Shown: positions 54,627-63,658 of the stretch, piece after piece
How the letters are laid out: each line of letters opens with the position of its first letter
How positions within the stretch are numbered: the stretch's first letter is position 1
NCBI RefSeq assembly: GCF_048898065.1
Contig: NZ_JBLWFI010000001.1
Location: 1,662,864-1,726,863, forward strand
Reading direction: 5' to 3'
DNA from: Tepidibacillus_B infernus
GTDB taxonomy: Bacteria > Bacillota > Bacilli > Tepidibacillales > Tepidibacillaceae
DNA: 64,000 nt
Program-made: the position numbers and the translations under genes
Notes under the pieces: generated by a model
Seen by the model: the letters and a program-made list of their open reading frames with translations, nothing else
The model's database searches: none
Told to the model about the DNA's origin: nothing

Positions 54627-56039
54627 TCATTTAATGGAAGATTGAGGGATTTTAATAGTAAATGTGCTTCCTTCACCTAATTTGCTAGAAACTTGAATCG
54701 ATCCCTTGTGAGCCTCAACAATCCACTTTGCTATAGCTAATCCTAATCCATGTCCTCCCATTTGCCGTGTTCTTGCTTTATCAACCCTATAAAAACGATC
54801 AAAAATATTTTTTTGGTCTTCTTGACTTATTCCTATCCCAGTATCTTGTACCTGAATATTTAATGTAGGATGGTGATCCCAATCTTTCATTGAGAGGGTT
54901 ATGTTTACTTCTCCTCCATCTGTCGTATATTTAATAGCATTATCTAACAAGATATAGAGTAATTGTTTCAAGCGCTCCAAATCACCATTTACAATAAGTG
55001 TCTGTGGAGCATGAATATGAAGTTTAATTCCTTTTTCCTCCGCTAACGGTTTAAAAGATTGGATAATCTTTTGCACATGGGGACAAAAGTCAAATGTTTC
55101 CCTCATCAATTCGATTTGATTGGAGTCTGAGCGTGCTAAAGTAAGTAAATCACCCACCATTTTTGTCATCCGTTTTACTTCATCCCTCATATTAGAAATT
55201 AACTTCCGAGAATAATCATCACGTTCTTCAGACCCAGACTCTACCTCCATTTCTAATACATCGATGGACGATAGTAAAACGCTTAACGGGGTTCGTAACT
55301 CATGAGAGACATCAGCAGTAAATTGATTTTGTTTCGTGTAGGCCCTTTTGATGGGAATCATCGAACGTTTAGACATCAAATAACTAATGAAGATGGCAAT
55401 CCCAGAAAATAAAACCGCAAGACTTACTAAAAGAAAAAGTAATTTTTTAAATAAATAGTTGTTATCTGTCACATTTTTCCCCACATAGAGTACACCTACA
55501 AATTGACCTTTTACATAGATGGGACGACCAGTCATTAATAATTGAAGGGAGCGCTTCTTGATTAGCTTATCATTCTCTTTGTTTTGAACACGATTAAACT
55601 CAAAAAATGATAACGTTTCATAACGAATCTCATTTTCTAGTGGCCTCCAACCCTTCAACATACTTAATAAATCAGATCGTAGAGGACGAACAACTTCATC
55701 GCCAAAAATGAGACGACCCTTTGAATCAACAACATAGTAAAAAAATTGATCTTCACCAATCACAATAACATTTTGATTCATAATATTCGTCTGATTCGTT
55801 AAACCATATTGTCCCAAATAGCGGATCAAAACACTTAGTTCTTGATCTGCTAAGGTTTGAATATCATCGTGCTCTTGATCAGAAATAATCATGTAAAATA
55901 CGGAATAAACAACAATAATAAATAGAGTAAGAAAGAAAATAATCATTCCACTATATAAAATCGTGAGACGAATTTGGGTTTTTTTAAAGAGATCCTTTTG
56001 CCAACGTTCTCGTAGCTTTGAAAAAAATTTAACCTTCAA
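54627..56039 (-). CDS. Sensor histidine kinase
   Basis: A 470-residue kinase with two membrane helices (about 22-45 and 190-215) around an extracellular sensor domain. HisKA contains FTADVSHELRTPLSVLLSSI, and the ATPase domain has LDNAIKYTTDGGEV, DTGIGISQED and GHGLGLAIAKWIVE. There is no HAMP or PAS between. The TTG at 56039 after GGGGTGGGG is preferred; a GTG at 56057 is the alternative. It overlaps the response regulator gene. Confidence 0.9.
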   Translation of the reverse strand: MKVKFFSKLRERWQKDLFKKTQIRLTILYSGMIIFFLTLFIIVVYSVFYMIISDQEHDDIQTLADQELSVLIRYLGQYGLTNQTNIMNQNVIVIGEDQFFYYVVDSKGRLIFGDEVVRPLRSDLLSMLKGWRPLENEIRYETLSFFEFNRVQNKENDKLIKKRSLQLLMTGRPIYVKGQFVGVLYVGKNVTDNNYLFKKLLFLLVSLAVLFSGIAIFISYLMSKRSMIPIKRAYTKQNQFTADVSHELRTPLSVLLSSIDVLEMEVESGSEERDDYSRKLISNMRDEVKRMTKMVGDLLTLARSDSNQIELMRETFDFCPHVQKIIQSFKPLAEEKGIKLHIHAPQTLIVNGDLERLKQLLYILLDNAIKYTTDGGEVNITLSMKDWDHHPTLNIQVQDTGIGISQEDQKNIFDRFYRVDKARTRQMGGHGLGLAIAKWIVEAHKGSIQVSSKLGEGSTFTIKIPQSSIK

Positions 56040-56703
56040 TTTTATACCCCACCCCACGTATACTTATAATCAATTCCTGTTGATTGAATAACTCTAATTT
56101 CTTTCTAATTAATTTAACGGTTGCATCAATGGTCTTATCTGAGACATTTGTATAATATCCCCATACTCGATCTAGGATTACTTCTCGAGTGAGTACTCTA
56201 CCCTTATTTTTTACCAGCAAGTCTAATAGTTGGAATTCTCGTGGGGTAAGTTGAACCTCTATTTCTTCTCTTTTCACCGTATAGTTGGTCCGATTTAATT
56301 CTAGTCCTTGAATTTCCACTTTTTCTTCCATGATTGGTGCATAATTACGTCTAGAAAGGGCTCGAATCCGGGCAAGTAATTCTTCAAATTCAAATGGCTT
56401 CACTAGATAATCATCAGCACCAGCATCTAATCCTTGTACTCGGTCATGAACTGCATCTTTTGCGGTAAGCATAAGAATAGCACCTGTATATTTCACTTCT
56501 CTTAGACTTTTGCAAACATCGAGTCCACTTTGTATCGGCATCATCCAATCTAAAATAACCACATCGTAGTGTGATTGTAAGGCCTGATCATATGCATTTT
56601 TTCCATTTGTTACCCAATCTACATGGTAGTTCCCTTTTTTCTTAAGCATATGTACGATTAATTCACCAAGTCGATCATCGTCCTCAGCTAGTAAAATATT
56701 CAT
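56029..56703 (-). CDS. OmpR-family response regulator
   Basis: A 224-residue regulator with receiver (ILLAEDDDRLGE, phospho-aspartate in VVILDWMMPIQSG, K in YLVKPF) and winged-helix domain (VSDKTIDATVKLIRKKLE). It is first of the pair with the kinase. It is divergent from the repeat-containing secreted protein, a likely target. The ATG follows AAGGAGTATGG. Confidence 0.92.
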   Translation of the reverse strand: MNILLAEDDDRLGELIVHMLKKKGNYHVDWVTNGKNAYDQALQSHYDVVILDWMMPIQSGLDVCKSLREVKYTGAILMLTAKDAVHDRVQGLDAGADDYLVKPFEFEELLARIRALSRRNYAPIMEEKVEIQGLELNRTNYTVKREEIEVQLTPREFQLLDLLVKNKGRVLTREVILDRVWGYYTNVSDKTIDATVKLIRKKLELFNQQELIISIRGVGYKIEG

Positions 56704-56874
56704 CTTTCCATACTCCTTTTTTGTAAATCCTTAATCCTTCTTTAACAACATTCACCTTATCATACCCAAAAGAAAAAATAATGAAAAAAATTATCTTTTT
56801 CACTATAATTTCATTCTACTTGTCTATATTAATAACGCAAAATTAAATTTTCAAATCAAAGGAGATGTTTGATC

Positions 56875-57546
56875 ATGAAAAAATTAATTCCCATTACCTT
56901 AGGTATTGCGCTTTTAGCAACAGCTGGTTCAGTCTTTGCAAAAACCACAGGTACCGAAGAGGTTCTATCCGCAAAATCGTCTTCAGTAGTTCAATCTTAT
57001 TATGACCATGGTTGGCATGGAAAAAGTACACCATTTCAAAACGACGAATTACTATCCCTTTTAAAAATCAATGCAGAAACCTTAGCACAAGAATTAAAAG
57101 CTGGCAAATCATTAGCTAACATTGCTTCGGAGAAAGGCGTTTCTGAACAAAAAGTGATTGACCTTTTAGTTAAGCAACACGAAGAAAGAATTGATCAAGC
57201 CGTTAAATCAGGTAAGATGACAAAGGAACAAGCAGATCAAATCAAATCCACATTACAAGATCGGGTCAAAGCTAGCGTTGAACAAACAGGTGGCTTCAAA
57301 AGAGGGTTTTATAAAGGAAAAGCGTTTCATAAAGGAAACTTAGATGATGTAGCAACTACACTGGGTATGTCTCAAGAGGAGCTATTGAGTGAATTAAAAG
57401 CAGGTAAATCTATTGCAGAAATCGCTAAAGAAAAAGGCATCGACAAGCAAAAAGTCATTGACTCTCTTCTTGAAAAAGAAAAAGAGCGCATTACCAATTG
57501 GATTGATCAACCCTGGAAGATAACGAAAGATAATAAACAAAATTAA
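56875..57546 (+). CDS. Secreted protein with two repeated helical modules
   Basis: A 223-residue exported protein with signal peptide (LIPITLGIALLATAGSVFA). Two related modules follow: LLKINAETLAQELKAGKSLA with NIASEKGVSEQKVIDLL (about 60-100), and LGMSQEELLSELKAGKSIAE with IAKEKGIDKQKVIDSL (about 160-200). Both include the helix-turn pattern ELKAGKSxAxIAxEKG. A linker with basic residues lies between. Function unknown. It is divergent from the two-component system, with a shared 170-bp promoter region. The ATG at 56875 follows GGAGATG. Confidence 0.8.
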   Translation: MKKLIPITLGIALLATAGSVFAKTTGTEEVLSAKSSSVVQSYYDHGWHGKSTPFQNDELLSLLKINAETLAQELKAGKSLANIASEKGVSEQKVIDLLVKQHEERIDQAVKSGKMTKEQADQIKSTLQDRVKASVEQTGGFKRGFYKGKAFHKGNLDDVATTLGMSQEELLSELKAGKSIAEIAKEKGIDKQKVIDSLLEKEKERITNWIDQPWKITKDNKQN

Positions 57547-57575
57547 GGAAAAAATTGATTTTCGGTAAAAGAAAA

Positions 57576-57626
57576 GGCTGTTCCTTAAAAAGTCGTTTTA
57601 ACTGACCTTTTGGAACAGCCCTTTTC
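57576..57626 (+). terminator. Terminator after the secreted protein gene
   Basis: GGCTGTTCC and GGAACAGCC form a 9-bp stem around a 27-nt loop, followed by CTTTTCATTTT. Confidence 0.8.
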
Positions 57627-57667
57627 ATTTTACACTTAAATTATCTTCTTCCTCGAAAGTTTTCGTT

Positions 57668-58942
57668 TCATTTTTGGTCTTGTTTCATCAATTGCATTTC
57701 TTGACTAATGGTATATAATCTTTCTGCCATGGTAGGATGAGAATATAAAAAGATTTTAACGAGTTCTGGCGGATTCGGTTCGGTTAGACTATTCACAGTC
57801 AGTTTTTGAAAAGAGGAAATCGCTGCTTCAGCATTTTGAGTCATTTGAATACCATATTGATCTGCTGCACGTTCAGATTGTCTAGAAATCGTATTTTCAA
57901 TTGGGGAAATGGCAAAGGTAATGACTGAAAAAAGTAACAAAAATAACGGAAGTGAACGAAGATCTCCTACTTTTTGCACTCCCCATGCATAGCCAAAACG
58001 ATCTACCAACCAGTTGATCAACAGATAAAGTAAATAAAGGAGTATAAATGAAGATAATATAGAACCAAGCAGCATCCAATAAATATGCTTATAAACATAA
58101 TGCCCCATTTCATGAGCCATCACAAATAATATTTCGTCTTTTTTTAATTTCTGCAACGTGGTATCCCAGAGCACAATCCGTGCATTAGACCCTATTCCTG
58201 TTACATAGGCATTCATTGCCGTTGTTTTTTTAGACATATTGACTTGAAAGACTTGGTTAGCTGGAATGTCAGCTTTTTTGGCAATTGCAATAATATCTTC
58301 TTTTAATTTTTGATCTTGAAGGGTTTGAAAATCATTAAAGATGGGATCGATGATCACGGGTTGAACAAAAAACATCAAAATGGTGATCGGTATAGAGATA
58401 AGCCAAAACCAGAACCACCATTTTTTTGGTGATTTTCTAATCAAAGTGTACAGTAACCAAACCATTGGTACCGTTAAAACGAGGTCAACAAAAAAACTCT
58501 TTCCCTTATCCCATATCCATTGCTCAAATGGTTGAATACTAATTCCATACTCTCGAGATATTTTATAGGAGTAATATTGGATGGGAAATTGTAATAATGC
58601 AATCAAGAGACTAAGCAGGAACACATAAATACTCGTTTGTACCAATAAGGACCGTTTACTTAACTTATTCGCTATCATGTAAAAACTTGTGGAAAACCCT
58701 AATCCCAGAATAATAAGATAGATCGCCCATTCCCATGGTACCCCAATAAAAAATAAAAAGTCCTTTATCCTTGAAAAGATGGTTGCTGTATGGAGCTGCT
58801 CAACACTCATGAAACTGGTTGGATCGGCTGGACCACCCACATAAGCCTGTGGTAAATCTTGTTGACTTTGAAATAAATAAAGATACATCAAAACGCCATA
58901 TATAAGCAAGAAAATTGTAAATCCTATGTAAAACTTTTTCAA
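57668..58942 (-). CDS. M48-family membrane metallopeptidase (Ste24-like)
   Basis: A 424-residue membrane protease. Zinc motif HEMGHYVYKH (HExxH) lies in the second half, and the third ligand is in RAADQYGIQMTQ. Six or seven membrane helices surround it; TTAMNAYVTGIGSNARIVLWD precedes the zinc helix, as in CAAX-type M48 proteases. The role in bacteria is probably quality control or turnover of membrane proteins. TTG start after AAGGAGGCGAG. Confidence 0.9.
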   Translation of the reverse strand: MKKFYIGFTIFLLIYGVLMYLYLFQSQQDLPQAYVGGPADPTSFMSVEQLHTATIFSRIKDFLFFIGVPWEWAIYLIILGLGFSTSFYMIANKLSKRSLLVQTSIYVFLLSLLIALLQFPIQYYSYKISREYGISIQPFEQWIWDKGKSFFVDLVLTVPMVWLLYTLIRKSPKKWWFWFWLISIPITILMFFVQPVIIDPIFNDFQTLQDQKLKEDIIAIAKKADIPANQVFQVNMSKKTTAMNAYVTGIGSNARIVLWDTTLQKLKKDEILFVMAHEMGHYVYKHIYWMLLGSILSSFILLYLLYLLINWLVDRFGYAWGVQKVGDLRSLPLFLLLFSVITFAISPIENTISRQSERAADQYGIQMTQNAEAAISSFQKLTVNSLTEPNPPELVKIFLYSHPTMAERLYTISQEMQLMKQDQK

Positions 58943-58993
58943 ACAGCTCGCCTCCTTACATGATCTAATTTATATATATGCAAAGTTGTACAA

Positions 58994-59023
58994 AAAAACT
59001 CCCTTGACAATAAGGGAGTTTTT
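58994..59023. terminator. Terminator after metQ
   Basis: ACTCCCTT and AAGGGAGT form an 8-bp stem with loop GACAAT, flanked by A and T runs on both sides. Confidence 0.9.
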
Positions 59024-59049
59024 CAAACAGTTCGCTTTTGCGTGTATTC

Positions 59050-59886
59050 TTAGAATGCAGGTACAACAGCACCATTATATTTTTCTTCAATAAATTTCTT
59101 CACTTCTGGTGAAGTTAAAGCTTCTGCTAATTTTTTAAGATTCTCGTTATCTTTGTCTTCTGTACGAACAGCCAAAACGTTCGCATAAGGTGAATCAGCA
59201 TCTTCAATAAATAGAGCATCTTTTGTTGGGTTTAATTGTGCTTCTAAAGCATAATTTGTATTGATAACAGAAATGGTTACATCATCTAATGATCTAGGCA
59301 ACATTGGTGCTTCTAACTCTTTAATTTCAAGATTTTTTGGGTTTTCTACCACATCTTGAACGGTTCCGTTAATGCCAACGCCTTCTTTTAATTTAATTAA
59401 CCCTGCTTTTTCTAATAAAGCCAAAGCACGTCCACCATTAGTTGGATCGTTTGGAATTGAGACGGTTGCTTTATCCTCTAATTTGGATAAATCATCAACT
59501 TTTTTAGAATAGATGCCCATTGGCTCAATATGAACCTTAGCAATATAGGTTAAATCAAGACCACGATCTTTAGAAAAAGACTCAAGATAAGGAACGTGTT
59601 GGAAGTAGTTTGCATCAATTTGTTTTTCTGCTAGATCTGTATTTGGTAAAACATAATCTTGATATTCAACAATATCTAATTTAATTCCTTGCTTTTCTAA
59701 TAAAGGTTTAACGACTTCCAAGATCTCTGCATGTGGTACAGCTGTAGCACCCACTTTTAAAGTCACTTCTTGTTGTTGTCCACCATTTTCACTTGCACCT
59801 TGCTGTTCATTAGTTGAACCTGAACCACAAGCGGCTAAAGTTAAACTTAATACTGCAATTAAAAATAAAGCTAAAAACTTTTTCAT
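59050..59886 (-). CDS. metQ: Methionine-binding lipoprotein MetQ
   Basis: A 278-residue NlpA-family lipoprotein with lipobox LTLAACGSGS. It contains VGATAVPHAEILEVVKPLL, EKQIDANYFQHVPYLESF and SIPNDPTNGGRALALLEKAG, all MetQ signatures. It binds methionine outside the membrane for MetNI. The ATG follows AAGGGGGC. Third gene of metN-metI-metQ. Confidence 0.95.
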   Translation of the reverse strand: MKKFLALFLIAVLSLTLAACGSGSTNEQQGASENGGQQQEVTLKVGATAVPHAEILEVVKPLLEKQGIKLDIVEYQDYVLPNTDLAEKQIDANYFQHVPYLESFSKDRGLDLTYIAKVHIEPMGIYSKKVDDLSKLEDKATVSIPNDPTNGGRALALLEKAGLIKLKEGVGINGTVQDVVENPKNLEIKELEAPMLPRSLDDVTISVINTNYALEAQLNPTKDALFIEDADSPYANVLAVRTEDKDNENLKKLAEALTSPEVKKFIEEKYNGAVVPAF

Positions 59887-59910
59887 TTTAAAAAGCCCCC
59901 TTATATAATT

Positions 59911-60567
59911 TTATTTTTTATCTAAAACTTTGGAGAGATAATCTCCAAAACTTTGAACGATTTGAACAAGAATTAAAATAACGGCTGTGGTAACCAGCAT
60001 AACTGGCATGTTATATCGTTGGTACCCATAGCGGATTGCCATATCACCTAGGCCACCACCACCTACAACACCTGCCATAGCTGAGTAACCAATTAAAGTA
60101 ACCAAAGTTACTGTAATTCCAGATACAATGGAAGGTAAACTTTCAGGCAAATAGACTTTTCTTATGATTTGCCAGTTACTAGCCCCCATGGATATCGCTG
60201 CTTCAACCACTCCCCGGTTCACTTCTCGCAAAGAAGTTTCAACCAAGCGAGCGAAGAAAGGAGCAGCACCGATAATTAAAGGTACAGATGCAGCAGTAGG
60301 ACCAATACTGATTCCTACAATAAATCTTGTAAAGGGAATCAATAAGACAATCAAAATAATAAAAGGTATCGATCGAAAGATATTAACGATTGCAGCAATC
60401 ACTTTATTGATTGTCCCATCTTGTAATATTTGGCCTTTGTCGGTTAAAACAAGTAAAATGCCTAACGGCGTTCCTAAGATAACGGTAAATAGTCCAGATA
60501 ATCCAACCATATACAAGGTTTCCAAAGTGGCTTGCCATAGCTGTAGCCATTCTCTATCCGTTAACAC
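59911..60567 (-). CDS. metI: Methionine ABC transporter permease MetI
   Basis: A 218-residue permease with five helices. It shows MVGLSGLFTVILGTPLGILL, the EAA loop GVVEAAISMGASNWQIIRKV, and SAMAGVVGGGGLGDMAIRYG. The GTG start at 60567, after GGAGGTGG, overlaps the end of metN by 14 bp. Confidence 0.95.
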   Translation of the reverse strand: MLTDREWLQLWQATLETLYMVGLSGLFTVILGTPLGILLVLTDKGQILQDGTINKVIAAIVNIFRSIPFIILIVLLIPFTRFIVGISIGPTAASVPLIIGAAPFFARLVETSLREVNRGVVEAAISMGASNWQIIRKVYLPESLPSIVSGITVTLVTLIGYSAMAGVVGGGGLGDMAIRYGYQRYNMPVMLVTTAVILILVQIVQSFGDYLSKVLDKK

Positions 60568-61582
60568 TTTGAACCACCTCCACTTCTACCTGGCAAGACT
60601 CTAAGAATTTAATTGATTCTTTTAGTTTTGCTTCAGAAGTTTGAACTTGAATATAAAGTGAGCCATAAGAAGCACCTTGAACATATTGGATATTTCCCTC
60701 TAAAATATTGACTTCAATTCCCAAGGTTTGCACCCATTTACTAATAATCGGTTGACTAGCTGTTTCACCAACAAATGTACATTTTAAAATAAAACTATCT
60801 TTGTCTAATGGCAAATGCTCAATCGTCTCTTTTGTCCTTTGATGTTCGGTAACTTGTTTTACAAATTCTTTCGTTATTTCTTGTTTCGGATGAGTAAAAA
60901 CCTCTAGAACAGGACCTTCTTCAACAATTTCCCCACCATCGATCACAGCAACTCGCTGACAAATCTTTTGAATGACATGCATTTCGTGAGTAATTAAAAT
61001 GATAGTAATTCCCATTCTTTTATTGATCTCTTGTAGCAATTCTAATATAGAATCGGTCGTCTTCGGGTCTAGTGCTGATGTGGCTTCATCACTTAAAAGT
61101 ACTTTTGGGTTATTCGCCAAAGCTCTTGCAATACCTACCCGTTGCTTTTGTCCACCACTCAACTCAGAAGGATATGCATTGGCTCGCTCGGTCAACCCAA
61201 CCAAATCGATCAATTCTTTTACCCTCTGATCGATCTCCTTTTTAGGAACCCCTGCGATTTCGAGTGGGAAGGCAATATTTTCTGCAACTGTTCTTGACCA
61301 GAGTAAGTTAAAGTGCTGAAAAATCATCCCGATTCCTTGGCGGGCTTTGCGTAGTTCTTCTGGTCGTAATTGATCCATCCTTTGCTCATCGATCCAAACT
61401 TCACCTTCTGTTGGACGCTCCAACATATTGATTAAACGGATTAAAGTACTTTTCCCTGCTCCGCTATAACCGATAATGCCATATATTGCCCCTGATTGAA
61501 TATCCAAGTTAATCTCTTTTAATGCAACCACTTCTTGAGTTTTGGACTTAAATATTTTTTTTACTTTATGAAGTTTTATCAT
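60554..61582 (-). CDS. metN: Methionine ABC transporter ATPase MetN
   Basis: A 342-residue ATPase: Walker A GYSGAGKST, Q-loop MIFQHFNLL, signature LSGGQKQRVGIARAL, Walker B VLLSDEATSALD. The C-terminal NIL domain (about 265-340; FVGETASQPIISKWVQTLGI) senses methionine and inhibits transport when it is plentiful. First gene of the operon. Confidence 0.96.
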   Translation of the reverse strand: MIKLHKVKKIFKSKTQEVVALKEINLDIQSGAIYGIIGYSGAGKSTLIRLINMLERPTEGEVWIDEQRMDQLRPEELRKARQGIGMIFQHFNLLWSRTVAENIAFPLEIAGVPKKEIDQRVKELIDLVGLTERANAYPSELSGGQKQRVGIARALANNPKVLLSDEATSALDPKTTDSILELLQEINKRMGITIILITHEMHVIQKICQRVAVIDGGEIVEEGPVLEVFTHPKQEITKEFVKQVTEHQRTKETIEHLPLDKDSFILKCTFVGETASQPIISKWVQTLGIEVNILEGNIQYVQGASYGSLYIQVQTSEAKLKESIKFLESCQVEVEVVQSVNG

Positions 61583-61614
61583 CTATTCACCAACTTCTAC
61601 TTTCTTCTCAATAA

Positions 61615-61786
61615 GAAAAGCCCCTTCTGAAAGCATCAGAAAGGACCAGATTATTCGTACAAGTTCCTTCCCTCATCTTTCAGAACAAATTTGTTCTGCA
61701 GGAATTGGCACCTTACCATGTACAAAATACATGTTGGTTGCCGGGTTTCATTGGGCCAGTCCCTCCACCTCTCTGGATAAGGAGAT
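61615..61786 (-). promoter_or_regulatory. SAM-I (S-box) riboswitch with terminator, metNIQ leader
   Basis: On the minus strand P1 pairs CCTTATC (61782-61776) with GATGAGG (61677-61671). The core reads CCAGAGAGGTGGAGGGACTG, GGCCCAATGAAACCCGGCAA and so on. The terminator is CCTTTCTGA and TTCAGAAGGGG (61621-61646), then TTTTC. It closes when SAM is bound, so methionine uptake is switched off. Confidence 0.96.
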
Positions 61787-61842
61787 ATCCATTTATTCAC
61801 TTTAAACCATTTACGCATTTCAATGCATTAAACACTATACGA

Positions 61843-61872
61843 ATATTAACATCTGCTACAAGCCTATGTCAA
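61843..61872 (-). promoter_or_regulatory. Promoter of metNIQ
   Basis: Minus-strand -35 TTGACA (61872-61867), 17-bp spacer, -10 TTAATA (61849-61844) or TAATAT one base further. It lies about 60 bp before the S-box. Confidence 0.75.
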
Positions 61873-61906
61873 TTGTTTTTTATTGTTAATTTTCTCCAAA
61901 CTATAA

Positions 61907-62362
61907 CTAAATTGCATTTGTCTTTTTTGAACGCCTAGAAATAAAATCAATTTTTTTCGCTAATAAATATAGGCTTTTTGTGGAGTTGGATTTGATGGTA
62001 ATTTTGCTGGTACTTATCATTTGGCGATAACAATGGATGGTTAGTTTTGTAGGTTCATATTTTACAGAATGAATCGCTTTAGCTGGTAAATCAATATAAG
62101 CATATTTAGGTTCTAAAAAGCCAATAAATATGCTTTTGCTGTATACGATGATATCCATTTCTGCCAAAAACCGCTGGTAGTCTGTCATCATTTCTTTAAT
62201 CTTCCCCTGATACAAGATAAAATCAAAGCCATCCGTTTGTAGGGGAATGACATTAGACTGTTTCTTTTCTACGGTTTTTGGTTTTTCAATATAAAAGTAA
62301 TACCCTAAAACAAGGAGGAGGAGCACAAAAAAAGAGGTGATAAACGAAGTTGCTAAACTCAT
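61907..62362 (-). CDS. Membrane-anchored protein of unknown function
   Basis: A 151-residue protein: one N-terminal helix (ATSFITSFFVLLLLVLGYYF), then a domain of about 110 residues with a possible PH-like pattern (FLAEMDIIVYSKSIFIGFLE, then PAKAIHSVKYEPTKLTIHCY). It would face the cytoplasm or outside as a single-span protein. ATG 62362 follows AAAGGAGAG. Not recognised. It ends just before the metNIQ promoter. Confidence 0.65.
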   Translation of the reverse strand: MSLATSFITSFFVLLLLVLGYYFYIEKPKTVEKKQSNVIPLQTDGFDFILYQGKIKEMMTDYQRFLAEMDIIVYSKSIFIGFLEPKYAYIDLPAKAIHSVKYEPTKLTIHCYRQMISTSKITIKSNSTKSLYLLAKKIDFISRRSKKTNAI

Positions 62363-62572
62363 TGTTTTCTCTCCTTTCATGGGTTTTATCTAGTTATTTC
62401 TACCTTGCCCGTTATAATCATCCCTTATTCTGTTCTAACATTGCCATTATTTGTTGAAAAGTAATAGCTAATTTTTGAAAAATAGCGTATATTTAAAGAA
62501 AATAAACAGGTAAATACGAATAATATAACAAAAGGAATAGGATAAAAGATCAACTGAGGATAAAGGGAGCGA

Positions 62573-62857
62573 ATGAAAATGAAATTTGTTTGCCCTTTGT
62601 GTAATAAAAAAATTAACGATTTTGCTGGTCGCTGTGAAAAATTGATTGAATGGTTTTCAAACCTTGATGGAAAAGGATTATGGAGAATTCGTTATCTCAA
62701 TCACTATGAATATCAATTCTTAACAGATGAGGATTTTGTGTCTTTACAATCTAAAGAAATGGTGATTCTAGATGAAGCGAATCATTGGCAGGAATTTGAC
62801 CCCAAGACGCTTTCAGGAGTTAACTCTGTTGGTCAACGCACCTCTATTTTTAGTTAA
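62573..62857 (+). CDS. Small hypothetical protein with N-terminal cysteine pairs
   Basis: A 94-residue soluble protein. FVCPLCNKKINDFAGRC contains CPLC and a third cysteine that could bind zinc. The rest is rich in aromatic and acidic residues (LWRIRYLNHYEYQFLTDEDF). AAGGGAG lies just before; either ATG 62573 or ATG 62579 may be used. No family is recognised. Confidence 0.65.
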   Translation: MKMKFVCPLCNKKINDFAGRCEKLIEWFSNLDGKGLWRIRYLNHYEYQFLTDEDFVSLQSKEMVILDEANHWQEFDPKTLSGVNSVGQRTSIFS

Positions 62858-62873
62858 ATTGTCATAAGGAAGA

Positions 62874-62906
62874 AAAAAGCCACCATTTTAGGCGGCTTAA
62901 TTTTTA
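62874..62906 (+). terminator. Terminator after the small cysteine protein gene
   Basis: AAGCCACC and GGCGGCTT form an 8-bp stem with one mismatch and loop ATTTTA, then AATTTTTAT. Confidence 0.75.
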
Positions 62907-62939
62907 TAATTTGCATTTTTAAAAACAATTTTAATGTAA

Positions 62940-63329
62940 TTATCTAATACTTCCTTTGTACTTAATTTTTATAATATCCCCATTCTTTAATGGAATATTC
63001 TCTTTTACACCTACAGGAAGAATCTTTTCACCAAACTTTATGAATATTAAATTTATAGGAAGATTCATTTCTAGTGTAAAATTTGTGTCATACGTAATCA
63101 ACGTTAATTTTTGATCATTTATATTTCCACTTATAATCATAAACCTTACTCTTTCATATTTCCTATTAACTATTTCTTCAAGTTGACTTTTATTAATAAT
63201 GAATCCAATATTTTCGACCACCGTAACCTTGGCACTATGATAACCAAATAATTCATTCTTTACTAAAAATACTATAGAAATAATAAAGCTTGCCAAAAGT
63301 AAAATGATAATTACATTTTTAAATCTCAT
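62940..63329 (-). CDS. Hypothetical membrane-anchored protein
   Basis: A 129-residue protein with one N-terminal helix (VIIILLLASFIISIVFLV) and a beta-rich domain of about 95 residues (VRFMIISGNINDQKLTLITY and so on). GGGATGAG lies before the ATG. No family is recognised. The flanks are AT-rich, and a group II intron lies 240 bp upstream. Confidence 0.6.
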   Translation of the reverse strand: MRFKNVIIILLLASFIISIVFLVKNELFGYHSAKVTVVENIGFIINKSQLEEIVNRKYERVRFMIISGNINDQKLTLITYDTNFTLEMNLPINLIFIKFGEKILPVGVKENIPLKNGDIIKIKYKGSIR

Positions 63330-63612
63330 ATTATAATTCTCATCCCGGAATTACTGTCATAAACATAATTCTATAAATTTTCAAATTAAATCCCCCCCTA
63401 GAGGTATATTTAACACCTGATAAAATTATATAAAATTTTAGATGAAAAGATTGTCGAATTTTGTGTTTATTATAAATTTTTAAAAAATATTTATTTTAGT
63501 GTCCAGCATTGAGAAGATGTGTTCAATCGCAATATTATGATGATTTTTATAAAGTCAAGTACATTAAATCGGGTAGGAGGCTGGCCCTTATTTGACCAGC
63601 CGACCTCCCACA

Positions 63613-63642
63613 GCACCGTACGTACCGTTCGGTATACGGCGC
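63613..63642 (-). ncRNA. Group II intron domain V
   Basis: On the minus strand GCGCCGTATACC-GAAC-GGTACGTACGGTGC forms the conserved two-part stem with a 2-nt CG bulge and a GNRA-like loop. This is the catalytic core of the intron. Confidence 0.8.
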
Positions 63643-63658
63643 TTCCAAAGTTTACACG

